DNA of 64,000 bases, taken from the NCBI RefSeq assembly GCF_902729405.1, contig NZ_LR746496.1:496001-560000 (forward strand), given 5' to 3'. Both the position numbers and the translations under genes were made by a program. Below are positions 26,523 through 36,251 of the stretch, in pieces. The notes below the pieces were generated by a model. That model made no database searches. It was not told the DNA's origin and worked only from the letters and a program-made list of their open reading frames with translations. This DNA comes from Acididesulfobacillus acetoxydans (GTDB lineage: Bacteria; Bacillota; Desulfitobacteriia; Desulfitobacteriales; Desulfitobacteriaceae). Within the stretch, counting starts at the first letter, position 1. Each line of letters opens with the position of its first letter.

Positions 26523-28412
26523 ATGCCGATGAATTTTGAAACCGTCGAAGTGACCACAGATCTTCTTATCGTGGGTGGAGGAATGGCGGCCTGCGGTGCT
26601 GCGGTTGAAGCATCCTACTGGGCCAAAAAGCACGGAATTAAAGTAACCCTGGTCGATAAAGCCGCCATGACACGTTCCGGCGCCGTCGGGATGGGCCTAT
26701 CGGCTATCAATGAATATATCGGGCTGACCGAAGGGGACAACACGGTCGAAGACTACGTTAAATATGTGAAATACGACCTGATGGGGGTCGCCAGGGACGA
26801 CTTGGTCGCCAGTATCGCCCGCCACGTCGACAGCTCGGTGCACTTGTTCGAAAAGTGGGGACTTCCCATTTGGCGCGGAGAAGACGGCAAGTATGTGCAC
26901 GAAGGCCGTTGGCAGCTGATGATCAACGGCGAATCCTATAAAGTCATTGTCGCTGAAGCGGCTAAGAACGCTTTGGGCGCCGAGAATGTTTACGAGAGGA
27001 TCTTCATCACCGAGCCTTTGCTGGACAATGGCCGGGTGGCCGGAGCCGTCGGCTTCAGCGTCCGCGAGAACAAATACTATGTGTTCAAAGCCAAAGCTGT
27101 GCTGGCTGCCATGGGCGGCACGGTCGGCGTGTTCAAACCGCGTTCCACCGGTGAAGGAATGGGCCGTTCCTGGTATCCTCCTTTCTCGACAGGTTCATCC
27201 ACTTATTTCACGATCAAGGCGGGCGCGGAAATGACCTCCCAGGAAGTTCGCTTCGTGCCGATCCGCTTTAAGGATGCTTACGGACCTGTCGGCGCCTGGT
27301 TCCTGCTCTTTAAGTCCAGGGCTACCAACGCTTTCGGCGAAAACTATATGGAAACACACAACGATGTGCTGGAGAAATACGGCAAGTACGGCCTGGCCAA
27401 ACCCACCCCGGCCAACCTGCGTAACTACCAGACGATGTTGGACCTCAACGCCGGCAAAGGACCTGTCTATATGAGGACAGAAGAGGCGATTGCCAACTTG
27501 GCCAAACAGTACGAAGGCGATGAGAAAGCTTTCAAAAAGAAAATGAAGACTCTGGAAGCGGAAGCTTGGGAAGACTTCCTCGATATGACGATTTCACAAG
27601 CCTTACTCTGGGCGGCTACCAACGTGCAGCCTGAAGAGAAGCCCTCGGAAATCGGGCCGACTGAACCTTACTTTATCGGTTCGCATTCCGGCGCGTCCGG
27701 CGCTTGGGTCTCCGGACCAGAAGATCTGTCAGCCGGTACGGACTACTTCTGGGGTTACGCCAACATGACGACTGTTCCCGGGTTGTTTGCCGCCGGTGAC
27801 GCTTCGGGAGCTTCGCCGCACAAATTCTCTTCAGGGTCTCTGACTGAAGGCCGGATTGCCGGTAAGTCGGCCGTTAAGTTCATCCTGGAACACAATACCC
27901 AGCCCAATGTCGACGACAAGCTTGTGGCCGGCCTGAAGGAAGAAATCTATAAGCCGTTTGCCCTTTTCGAAGAGAACAAAGGCCTGACGACCGACGAAAA
28001 CGTCAATCCGAACTATATCTTCCCGAAGATGTTTATGTTCCGGCTGCAAAAAATCATGGACGAATATGTCGGCGGCGTGAGCGCCAGCTTCTCGTTCAAC
28101 CAAACTTCGCTCGACAAAGCGATGGAACTCATCGGCTACCTGAAAGAGGATTCCTCCAAGCTGGTAGCTAGGGACCTCAACGAACTGATGCGGGTTTGGG
28201 AGAACAAGCACAGAATTTGGCAGGCCGAATCGCACGTCCGGGCGGTTGCCTTCCGCGAGGAGACCCGTTGGCCGGGCTACTACTTCCGTACGGACTTCCC
28301 GGAAATGGACGAGGAAAATTGGCACTGCTTTGTGAACATGAAGTGGGATCGCGAGACCGGCGAATGGTCAGTCTTCAAACGTCCGATCATCGATATGTTC
28401 GGCGTCGAGTAA
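26523..28412 (+). CDS. aprA: Adenylylsulfate (APS) reductase, alpha subunit
   Basis: AprA is the FAD subunit that reduces APS to sulfite and AMP. The 629 residues belong to the fumarate-reductase/succinate-dehydrogenase flavoprotein fold, with N-terminal LLIVGGGMAACGAAVEA (about residues 14-30), RSGAVGMGLSAINEYIG and the C-terminal RWPGYYFRTDFPEMD. GGGAGG lies upstream of the ATG. It forms an operon with aprB. Electrons should come from QmoAB, encoded about 10 kb upstream. Confidence 0.97.
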   Translation: MPMNFETVEVTTDLLIVGGGMAACGAAVEASYWAKKHGIKVTLVDKAAMTRSGAVGMGLSAINEYIGLTEGDNTVEDYVKYVKYDLMGVARDDLVASIARHVDSSVHLFEKWGLPIWRGEDGKYVHEGRWQLMINGESYKVIVAEAAKNALGAENVYERIFITEPLLDNGRVAGAVGFSVRENKYYVFKAKAVLAAMGGTVGVFKPRSTGEGMGRSWYPPFSTGSSTYFTIKAGAEMTSQEVRFVPIRFKDAYGPVGAWFLLFKSRATNAFGENYMETHNDVLEKYGKYGLAKPTPANLRNYQTMLDLNAGKGPVYMRTEEAIANLAKQYEGDEKAFKKKMKTLEAEAWEDFLDMTISQALLWAATNVQPEEKPSEIGPTEPYFIGSHSGASGAWVSGPEDLSAGTDYFWGYANMTTVPGLFAAGDASGASPHKFSSGSLTEGRIAGKSAVKFILEHNTQPNVDDKLVAGLKEEIYKPFALFEENKGLTTDENVNPNYIFPKMFMFRLQKIMDEYVGGVSASFSFNQTSLDKAMELIGYLKEDSSKLVARDLNELMRVWENKHRIWQAESHVRAVAFREETRWPGYYFRTDFPEMDEENWHCFVNMKWDRETGEWSVFKRPIIDMFGVE

Positions 28413-28428
28413 GTTAATCCCGAGAGGA

Positions 28429-28459
28429 GCGCGGGCCTGGCTGAGGCCGGGGCCCGCGC
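28429..28459 (+). terminator. GC-rich stem-loop after aprA
   Basis: GCGCGGGCC and GGCCCGCGC form a 9-bp stem 16 bases after the aprA stop. There is no T-run, so it may act as a transcript-stabilising 3' structure or a non-classical terminator. From 28460 to 28996 (over 500 bp) I find no gene, RNA or clear promoter. Confidence 0.45.
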
Positions 28460-28996
28460 CCTGGCAAACGATCGCGGGACCGGGAGAATATGAGTGAACT
28501 GGTTCAGATTAAGCTGAACATCACGACAGTGTCCTGTGGACAGTATCGCCGAAGCGCAAGCTTTCAAAGAATAGCTGCGCGGTGAGGATGACTTCAGAAA
28601 GGCGCGGCGAACGCGCGACGTGCCGGGGACAATAAGACCGAAGGACTGAAAATGGAAGAGTGTACGGGACGGACCGGAAAGTTATGGCTGAAACTCGGAT
28701 GCAGGATCGACAGCACCGGTTAAGATCGTTGATGAAGCGGCCCGGATAAGGGCAGAAGAGAAAGACGGACGAAGTCCGAATCGGAAAATGGGCACAGCCC
28801 GAAGAGTGAGTGGAGAGTGTACAAGCGGAACCGGGCGTGAAGTCAATGAGCGTGGTCTTTGGGTGAAGGTGTGAGGTATCCCTAAACCCGGCGCCAGGTC
28901 ACTCCCTGCCGTCTGCGAACCCAACTGTTGGCATTGGGCGGACCGCCGCCCACACGACAAGTTATGGAGTTCTTCATGAAATGGGGGGAGCTCAAG

Positions 28997-29602
28997 ATGG
29001 AAAAAAAGAAACTTGATTATAAATTGTTGCTGGAGATTTTTCTGGTATTTTTTAAGATTTCGCCGATAACCTTTGGCGGCGGATTTGCCATGATCCCTAT
29101 TATGGAAGACGTGATGGTACATAAGAAGAAGTGGATCGGCAAAGAGGAACTGGTAGACGTCTTTGCCGTCTCACAGTCGGTGCCCGGGGCCATAGCGGTC
29201 AACTCCGCGATCTTTGTCGGCTATCAGATCGCTGGGATTCCTGGGGCGCTGATCGCACTGTTGGGGATCGTGACACCGACTTTCGTCATCATTATCGCCT
29301 TAGGGGTTCTTTTTGCTTCCTTCCAGCATAATGTCCATGTCCAAGCGGCCCTGCGCGGTATCCGCCCTGTGGTCGTAGCCTTGATCGCTTCCGCCGCCTG
29401 GAAGATGAGCAAGGTATCGCTAGTTGACAAGACGTGTGTTGCTTTGTGTGCTGTTTGCGTTATCGCTCTCTTGTTGTTCAAAAGTCTCAACTTAATCTTG
29501 GTAATCATCTCGGGGGCCCTGGTGGGCATAGTTCTGGTGCAGGTGCAAAAGCTGCAGAAGCAGGCCTCAGCGCAAAAGAAAGTACGCGGTGAGAAATTAT
29601 GA
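28997..29602 (+). CDS. Chromate transporter (CHR family), first half-size subunit
   Basis: The protein carries the CHR-family signature FFKISPITFGGGFAMIP near its start, then SQSVPGAIAVNSAIFVGY and four to five hydrophobic segments. Short CHR proteins work as pairs with opposite topology. I start at the ATG at 28997, which has GGGGGGAG 6 bases upstream, giving 201 residues. It overlaps the next gene by 4 bp (ATGA). Chromate is a toxic sulfate analogue, so location beside sulfate genes makes sense, although substrates of this family are often not chromate. Confidence 0.88.
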   Translation: MEKKKLDYKLLLEIFLVFFKISPITFGGGFAMIPIMEDVMVHKKKWIGKEELVDVFAVSQSVPGAIAVNSAIFVGYQIAGIPGALIALLGIVTPTFVIIIALGVLFASFQHNVHVQAALRGIRPVVVALIASAAWKMSKVSLVDKTCVALCAVCVIALLLFKSLNLILVIISGALVGIVLVQVQKLQKQASAQKKVRGEKL

Positions 29603-30141
29603 ACGCTTTTCTGGACTTATTCATCACCTTTTTTAAGTTGGGACTCGTCAGTTTTGGCGGCGGTTACGCCATGATACCGCTTATTCAGACAGAGGTCCAA
29701 AATCACCATTGGCTGAGTATGAGCATATTTACGGACATGATAGCGATCTCGGCTATGGCGCCGGGACCGATAGCTACCAATACCGCGACCATCGTCGGCG
29801 ATAAGTGTTTAGGTTTGCCGGGTGCGGTGGTGGCCTGCCTGGCGGTCACGCTGCCTTCGCTTTTGCTTATATTGGTTATCGGTAAATTGTTTGTAAAGTT
29901 CCAAAATCATCCATTAGTGAAGGCGGCTTTTTACGGCCTCCGGCCAACAATTGTGGGGATTATTGTTTTCGCGGCGGTGAAGTTTGCCCTCAGCGACGGT
30001 ATTATCGGCGGGGGCCATCTGATTGATGTGAAAAGCGCGCTACTGCTGCTTGCTGCCATGGTTATCTTGATCAAAACTAGGTTGCACCCTGCCTACCTGA
30101 TTCTGGCGGCCGGTATCGTGGGCATGGTTATGTTTGGGTAG
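29599..30141 (+). CDS. Chromate transporter (CHR family), second half-size subunit
   Basis: The 180-residue membrane protein has the matching signature FFKLGLVSFGGGYAMIPLI and MAPGPIATNTATIVG. It is the paralogous partner of the preceding gene, with which it overlaps by 4 bp, and the two presumably form a heterodimeric anion transporter. Hydrophobic segments cover about residues 75-180. Confidence 0.88.
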   Translation: MNAFLDLFITFFKLGLVSFGGGYAMIPLIQTEVQNHHWLSMSIFTDMIAISAMAPGPIATNTATIVGDKCLGLPGAVVACLAVTLPSLLLILVIGKLFVKFQNHPLVKAAFYGLRPTIVGIIVFAAVKFALSDGIIGGGHLIDVKSALLLLAAMVILIKTRLHPAYLILAAGIVGMVMFG

Positions 30142-30312
30142 GCTGATGACGGCGCGGACCCGGGAGTGGCGGGTCAAGGGGCCGGAGGCGGGGGCACGGC
30201 GCTCCGGAAAAAATCTTTCAATCATCGTTCACGGCTGAAACGAGCACCTTTCCAGAGACATGGGGGCTGTGTTATAATCATTCTGAAAATAGCCGCGAAA
30301 GAGGTATTTCGG

Positions 30313-30963
30313 ATGAATGATTCCAAGTTTAAGGTGCTGCTCTACTCTGACGGATCTCACCAGGCTTTTTCCGCAGCCGTCTATACCGCCACCCTTTTGA
30401 AGAATACGCCCAACATGTACCTGACTGTCGTACAACTGCAGGAATGTGAGCAAGGCGGAGCCGGTACAGAGTACAGCTGGAAAGAATTAAGGCCCAAGTA
30501 CAAAAGATACTATTGGGGCTGTATCAAAGGCTCGGACTATCGTTGGATTGACACCTGGCCCGCGCGGCCGACGGAAGAGTGGATGAAACGGGTCCTCAGT
30601 GAGAGTGACGCCGAGACGCGCCGGCAATATGACGAGATATTACAGAAAACGAATGACATCTTCGCCCTGCGGGCGACGAATGTGAGCCACCAGGAATTGT
30701 GCACCAGCACCAGCGTTGCCGACGCACCGGATATTTCGGAGACGGTAGACATGATCCTTGAATACGCGACGAAGAATGCCTTTGAACTTATTATTATGGG
30801 TACGCGCGGGCTCTCATCCTTTCACGGGTTGATTCACGGGAGTCTGGCACATACTATGCTCAACAGGTCAGGGATTCCTGTACTATTGATCAAAAAGCTG
30901 CCGCAAGAGTTCATAGACAATTACTTGACGGAGGGCGGAGCTCGCAAAACGGGCGGGGTCTAA
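30313..30963 (+). CDS. Universal stress protein family, enlarged
   Basis: The UspA fold is visible as KVLLYSDGSHQ at the N-terminus and the nucleotide-binding loop MGTRGLSSFHGLIHGS near residue 165. Length is 216 residues against about 145 in typical members. The extra part, about residues 45-110, is aromatic and charged and includes YYWGCIKGSDYRW. The C-terminal LLIKKLPQEFIDNY is shared with the second Usp gene at 33376, so the two are paralogues. TATAAT at 30273-30278 suggests a promoter, with a poor -35. The function is unknown. Confidence 0.85.
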   Translation: MNDSKFKVLLYSDGSHQAFSAAVYTATLLKNTPNMYLTVVQLQECEQGGAGTEYSWKELRPKYKRYYWGCIKGSDYRWIDTWPARPTEEWMKRVLSESDAETRRQYDEILQKTNDIFALRATNVSHQELCTSTSVADAPDISETVDMILEYATKNAFELIIMGTRGLSSFHGLIHGSLAHTMLNRSGIPVLLIKKLPQEFIDNYLTEGGARKTGGV

Positions 30964-30975
30964 AAGTATTTCCTC

Positions 30976-30999
30976 GCCTTGCCGGCCCCGCGGCAAGGC
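30976..30999 (+). terminator. Stem-loop after the first usp gene
   Basis: GCCTTGCCG-GCCCCG-CGGCAAGGC is a 9-bp GC-rich stem 13 bases past the stop codon, without a T-run. It probably separates usp from the following promoter. Confidence 0.5.
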
Positions 31000-31009
31000 G
31001 CCTTGGTGA

Positions 31010-31038
31010 TTGACTTCCCGGGTAGCGCATGCTAGAAT
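31010..31038 (+). promoter_or_regulatory. Promoter of ylbF-like gene
   Basis: TTGACT, 17 bp, TAGAAT with extended TGCTAGAAT is a strong sigma-A-type match. It gives a leader of about 260 bases to the gene at 31303. A further hairpin, GTCTCG-CC-CGAGAC, lies at 31266-31279. Confidence 0.75.
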
Positions 31039-31127
31039 TCAGGACATACGGGGGCAGTATTCGTTTGATCCCGGGGTGTCCGAAGGAGGGAGCGACAGCA
31101 GTATTGGACCTGGGGGGAGCAGGTAAA

Positions 31128-31150
31128 ATGTGAAAGAACCCGCTTTCTTT
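31128..31150 (+). promoter_or_regulatory. TGTGAAAGAA element before ylbF-like gene
   Basis: TGTGAAAGAACCCGC begins at 31129, 91 bases after the -10 box. It contains AAAGAA-CCCGCT-TTCTTT (31133-31138 with 31145-31150), resembling the hairpin before aprB. Confidence 0.45.
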
Positions 31151-31302
31151 TGGAGGTTCCCGGGCCGTTCGTACGTAGGTCAAAGGTGATTGCAAGCGGG
31201 CGAGTTTCACGCGGCCGGTCTCGTGGAGTCGGCCGCAGGGTGGCGATTATACGCGGACGCAGGGAGTCTCGCCCGAGACGAGAAAGATTTGGAGGGTTAA
31301 CG

Positions 31303-31653
31303 ATGAGTCAATTTGACGAGATCATGGAGAAATGCACGGACTTGGGACAAGCGATTGCGCGTACCGCAATCTATAAAGACTTCAAAAAGACAGAGTATGA
31401 GCTTTTGCATAATCCGCAAGCGCGGAAACTTGTGGAGGATTTGCAGAAATTGCGTCAAGAAGCTTATAGGCGTCAGCTTGCCGGCGCTCCCGACAGCCCG
31501 GAGGAGCAAGAGAAAATGAAACAAATGGAGGCGGACTGTTTGAAAGATCCCCAGGTCCAACAGTCGAACAACGCCAATTTGCGCTTTCAGGAGCTGATGG
31601 AGAAGATATCCGGAAAAATTAAAGAAGGAATAAAAACAGTGGATCAGGCATAG
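31303..31653 (+). CDS. YlbF/YmcA family protein
   Basis: The 116-residue, predominantly helical, charged protein matches the YlbF/YmcA (DUF964) family by its layout: residues such as IARTAIYKDFKKTEYELLHNP, a middle region rich in Gln and Glu, and LRFQELMEKISGKIKEGI near the end. In Bacillus, YlbF and YmcA form an Fe-S-containing complex with RicT, which is also encoded in this window (57897). Here it has two Cys (11 and 78). GGAGGG lies 7 bases before the ATG. It precedes hdrC by 241 bp. Confidence 0.75.
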   Translation: MSQFDEIMEKCTDLGQAIARTAIYKDFKKTEYELLHNPQARKLVEDLQKLRQEAYRRQLAGAPDSPEEQEKMKQMEADCLKDPQVQQSNNANLRFQELMEKISGKIKEGIKTVDQA

Positions 31654-31684
31654 GCGGCCATAAGAGAACTTCATTGCGGCGATA

Positions 31685-31713
31685 TTGACCGGCTGCCTTA
31701 CGGGTGCTACGCT
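31685..31713 (+). promoter_or_regulatory. Promoter of hdrC-hdrB
   Basis: TTGACC, 17 bp, TACGCT with extended TGCTACGCT. It follows the ylbF-like gene directly, so hdrCB can be expressed separately from it. Confidence 0.55.
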
Positions 31714-31800
31714 TAAGCCACGAACAGTGGGTGCGTGAACTTCGGGGCAGCCGGCGGTTTTATCAGAAGATAGAGATCTATAGGGGATGCCAGAGAGTAA

Positions 31801-31814
31801 TTGTGAAAGAACTC
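31801..31814 (+). promoter_or_regulatory. TGTGAAAGAA element before hdrC
   Basis: TTGTGAAAGAACTC starts at 31801. The TGTGAAAGAA core starts 89 bases after the -10 box, the same spacing as in the sat leader. No second half-site or hairpin is obvious in this copy. Confidence 0.45.
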
Positions 31815-31894
31815 CCAAGCGCTTAGAAACAAGTGAAGTGAAGAAGAAGTGAGCAAAAGGTGCTGTGCGGTGGTAAAAGAAGGGGGCAATGGAG

Positions 31895-32491
31895 ATGGCG
31901 GCAGAAGTAAGTGGGTCCAAAAATGAGGGATTCGTTAACGATCTGGCGAGCCGCCTGGGGGCACTGCCTTACGGAAAGTTCAGTACGCGGTGTCTGCAGT
32001 GCGGCCTCTGTGCTACGTCATGCCCAACCTGTGAAGTTATGGACTACTCGCCTCAAAGATTGTTCGCCGTGATTAAGGAGGGCAGAGAGAACGATGTCCT
32101 GGGGGCTAACACGATGTGGATGTGCACATCATGTTATAGTTGCAAGGTCATCTGTCCATACGGCATTGCCATAGCTGACATGATGCACGACCTTAAATAC
32201 TTGGCCATTCGAACGGGAAAGTGCGAGTCGGCACAGGCACAATTCTATCTGAGCTTCTGGCGGGAGGTATATCTGCGAGGGAGATCGTTTGAAACCGGTG
32301 TACTGTTCGGTTTTTACCGCCGGCGGGGAAGAACAGGCCTTAAGGAGGCCTTGGGGCGGAGACGATTGGGGTTTAAGATGCTTTCACGCAAGCGGATCAG
32401 CCTCATTCCGCCGCGGAGCGTCAAAGATCCCGAAGCACTGCAAAGAATAATTACAAAGGCTAAAATAATGCAGAACCGAGGCGAAGTGTAA
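31895..32491 (+). CDS. hdrC: Heterodisulfide reductase subunit C-like Fe-S protein
   Basis: The HdrC-type ferredoxin carries two 4Fe-4S motifs: CLQCGLCATSCPTCE near residues 36-50 and CTSCYSCKVICPYG near 77-90. The basic C-terminal part contains an SFWREVYLRGR segment. I prefer the ATG at 31895 (AAGGGGG 8 bases upstream); the ATG at 31889 is possible. The stop overlaps the hdrB start (TAATG). No HdrA is adjacent, so its partner may be QmoA/QmoB or another flavoprotein. Confidence 0.88.
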   Translation: MAAEVSGSKNEGFVNDLASRLGALPYGKFSTRCLQCGLCATSCPTCEVMDYSPQRLFAVIKEGRENDVLGANTMWMCTSCYSCKVICPYGIAIADMMHDLKYLAIRTGKCESAQAQFYLSFWREVYLRGRSFETGVLFGFYRRRGRTGLKEALGRRRLGFKMLSRKRISLIPPRSVKDPEALQRIITKAKIMQNRGEV

Positions 32492-33363
32492 TGCGCATGA
32501 GCTATTATCCCGGTTGTTCAATGGAGAGTATCGCCGTATCTTATGCCAAGTCGCTTCTTGCTGCAGCCGAAGCGCTTGGACTGAGATTGGAGGAAATCCC
32601 GGACTGGAATTGCTGCGGCGCTTCTATCGCATCCGGCGTTGCCGGTGGTTTTGTTCAGCAAGTGTTAGTGGCCAGGAACCTGGCCTTGGCGGAAGAGATG
32701 AAACAGGACGTGCTGGTAGCTTGCAGCTCCTGCTATTTGAATCTTGCGACTGCGAATTTGCGTCTGCAAGAGGACAGCGTATATGCCGGACGGGTGAATA
32801 AGGCGTTGGCTGTCGGAGGTTTGCATTATTCGGGGAGCGTTCGAGTCAAGCGGGCAATCGATGTCATGCTGGGGGAGATCGGCCCTGGGAGGATTGAAGG
32901 TCGGGTGCAAGTGCCCTTAAAGGGACTGAAAGTCGCCGGGTACGTCGGCTGCCAAACGATGCGGGCCCATCCGGGAGATTTCGATCAGGCCGAAAGTCCG
33001 AAGGCGCTGGATAGGCTCATCCGGGCGCTTGGTGCAGAAAACGTAAACTTTGCCCGGCAGACTACCTGCTGCGGGAGTTCGCACGTGGTTCCAGCCTCTG
33101 AGGTTGTGACGGGCCAAGTTAAAGAAATTTTGGCTTCCGCCGTTGAAGCGGGGGCGGATATTATCGTTACGCTCTGTCCCCTTTGCCAGCTTAACTTAGA
33201 AACGCACCAAGAGAAAGTCAATGAGAAGTTCGGCACGGGCTATGAGATTCCGGTCCTCTTCTTCACCCAGTTGATGGCTTATGCCTTCGGGCTGCCCCCG
33301 AACACTTGGGGTTTCGAGCATATGCTTGTATCGCCGAAGATGCCGGCGCCTGCGTCCGCCTAG
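32491..33363 (+). CDS. hdrB: Heterodisulfide reductase subunit B-like protein
   Basis: The 290-residue HdrB-type protein has two CCG domains: YYPGCS, WNCCGAS and CSSCY, then GCQTM, TTCCGSSH and LCPLCQ. Such domains bind the non-cubane 4Fe-4S clusters that reduce disulfides in methanogens. It is translationally coupled to hdrC. In sulfate reducers HdrBC pairs are thought to link the cytoplasmic thiol, quinone or Qmo systems. It ends 12 bp from the convergent usp gene. Confidence 0.92.
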   Translation: MRMSYYPGCSMESIAVSYAKSLLAAAEALGLRLEEIPDWNCCGASIASGVAGGFVQQVLVARNLALAEEMKQDVLVACSSCYLNLATANLRLQEDSVYAGRVNKALAVGGLHYSGSVRVKRAIDVMLGEIGPGRIEGRVQVPLKGLKVAGYVGCQTMRAHPGDFDQAESPKALDRLIRALGAENVNFARQTTCCGSSHVVPASEVVTGQVKEILASAVEAGADIIVTLCPLCQLNLETHQEKVNEKFGTGYEIPVLFFTQLMAYAFGLPPNTWGFEHMLVSPKMPAPASA

Positions 33364-33375
33364 GCCCCAGCGGGC

Positions 33376-33909
33376 TCAGAGATCGTCAATGAACTCCTGG
33401 GGAAGCTTCTTAATCAATAACACCGGTATCATAGACTTTGTCAGCATTTCGTGGGCCAGGCTGCCAAAGAGCAGGCCTTTTAAGGAAGTGAGACCCCGTG
33501 TACCCATAATAATCAATTCACATTTATTTTTCTTGGCAAATTCAAGAATTGCGTCAACAGTGTCGCTAATACTTGCACCCGCGGGGATTACCTCGTGGGT
33601 GACTTTGAGTCCGCGTTCGGTAAATATCCGCACCGTTTTGGCGCGTATCTCGTCATAGAGCTTGTTGGTAAGGGCATCGGACTCATCAATGACGCGTTCC
33701 CTTAAGTCGGGACTGGGTGTTGTGGGCCAAGTATTGAGCCAACTGTATTCCAAGTCCGGCGCGTGCTGAGCTGCCTCTCTGGTCTGGACGACGGTTAAAC
33801 TCATACTGGGCATGTTCTTGAGCAGGGTGGCCGTATAGACAGCCGCGGAAAAAGACTGGGCGGAGCCGTCCGAATAGAGAAGAACCTTGGTCTCAAGAGA
33901 GCCTGTCAT
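33376..33909 (-). CDS. Universal stress protein family
   Basis: The 177-residue UspA-type protein has KVLLYSDGSAQSFSAAVYTATLL at the N-terminus (given here as the family's first strand and helix) and GTRGLTSLKGLLFGS as ATP-binding loop near residue 135. It is a paralogue of the gene at 30313; both share SAAVYTATLLKN and end in LLIKKLPQEFID. GGAGGAGGG precedes the ATG, and a minus-strand TATAAT is at 33947-33952. It is convergent with hdrB and divergent from gyrB. Confidence 0.88.
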   Translation of the reverse strand: MTGSLETKVLLYSDGSAQSFSAAVYTATLLKNMPSMSLTVVQTREAAQHAPDLEYSWLNTWPTTPSPDLRERVIDESDALTNKLYDEIRAKTVRIFTERGLKVTHEVIPAGASISDTVDAILEFAKKNKCELIIMGTRGLTSLKGLLFGSLAHEMLTKSMIPVLLIKKLPQEFIDDL

Positions 33910-34053
33910 ATAGAAATACCCTCCTCCTGCGTGTATCCTCGCTCATATTATAACACAACTTGCGGGGTACTCCGGCGGTATTTTTAACTCCTTCGTGCGC
34001 AAGACTGAAGGCGGGTGTGACGAACACTGGGAGAACGAATTCATGTTCGGGGA

Positions 34054-36231
<2,178 letters not shown>

Positions 36232-36251
36232 AATAAAAGGAGTGCTCGTCT

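Noticed and set aside
28460-28996. Searched for a small gene or RNA between aprA and the chromate transporter genes
   Set aside because: No frame with a ribosome site, no clear promoter and no convincing structure apart from the stem-loop at 28429.
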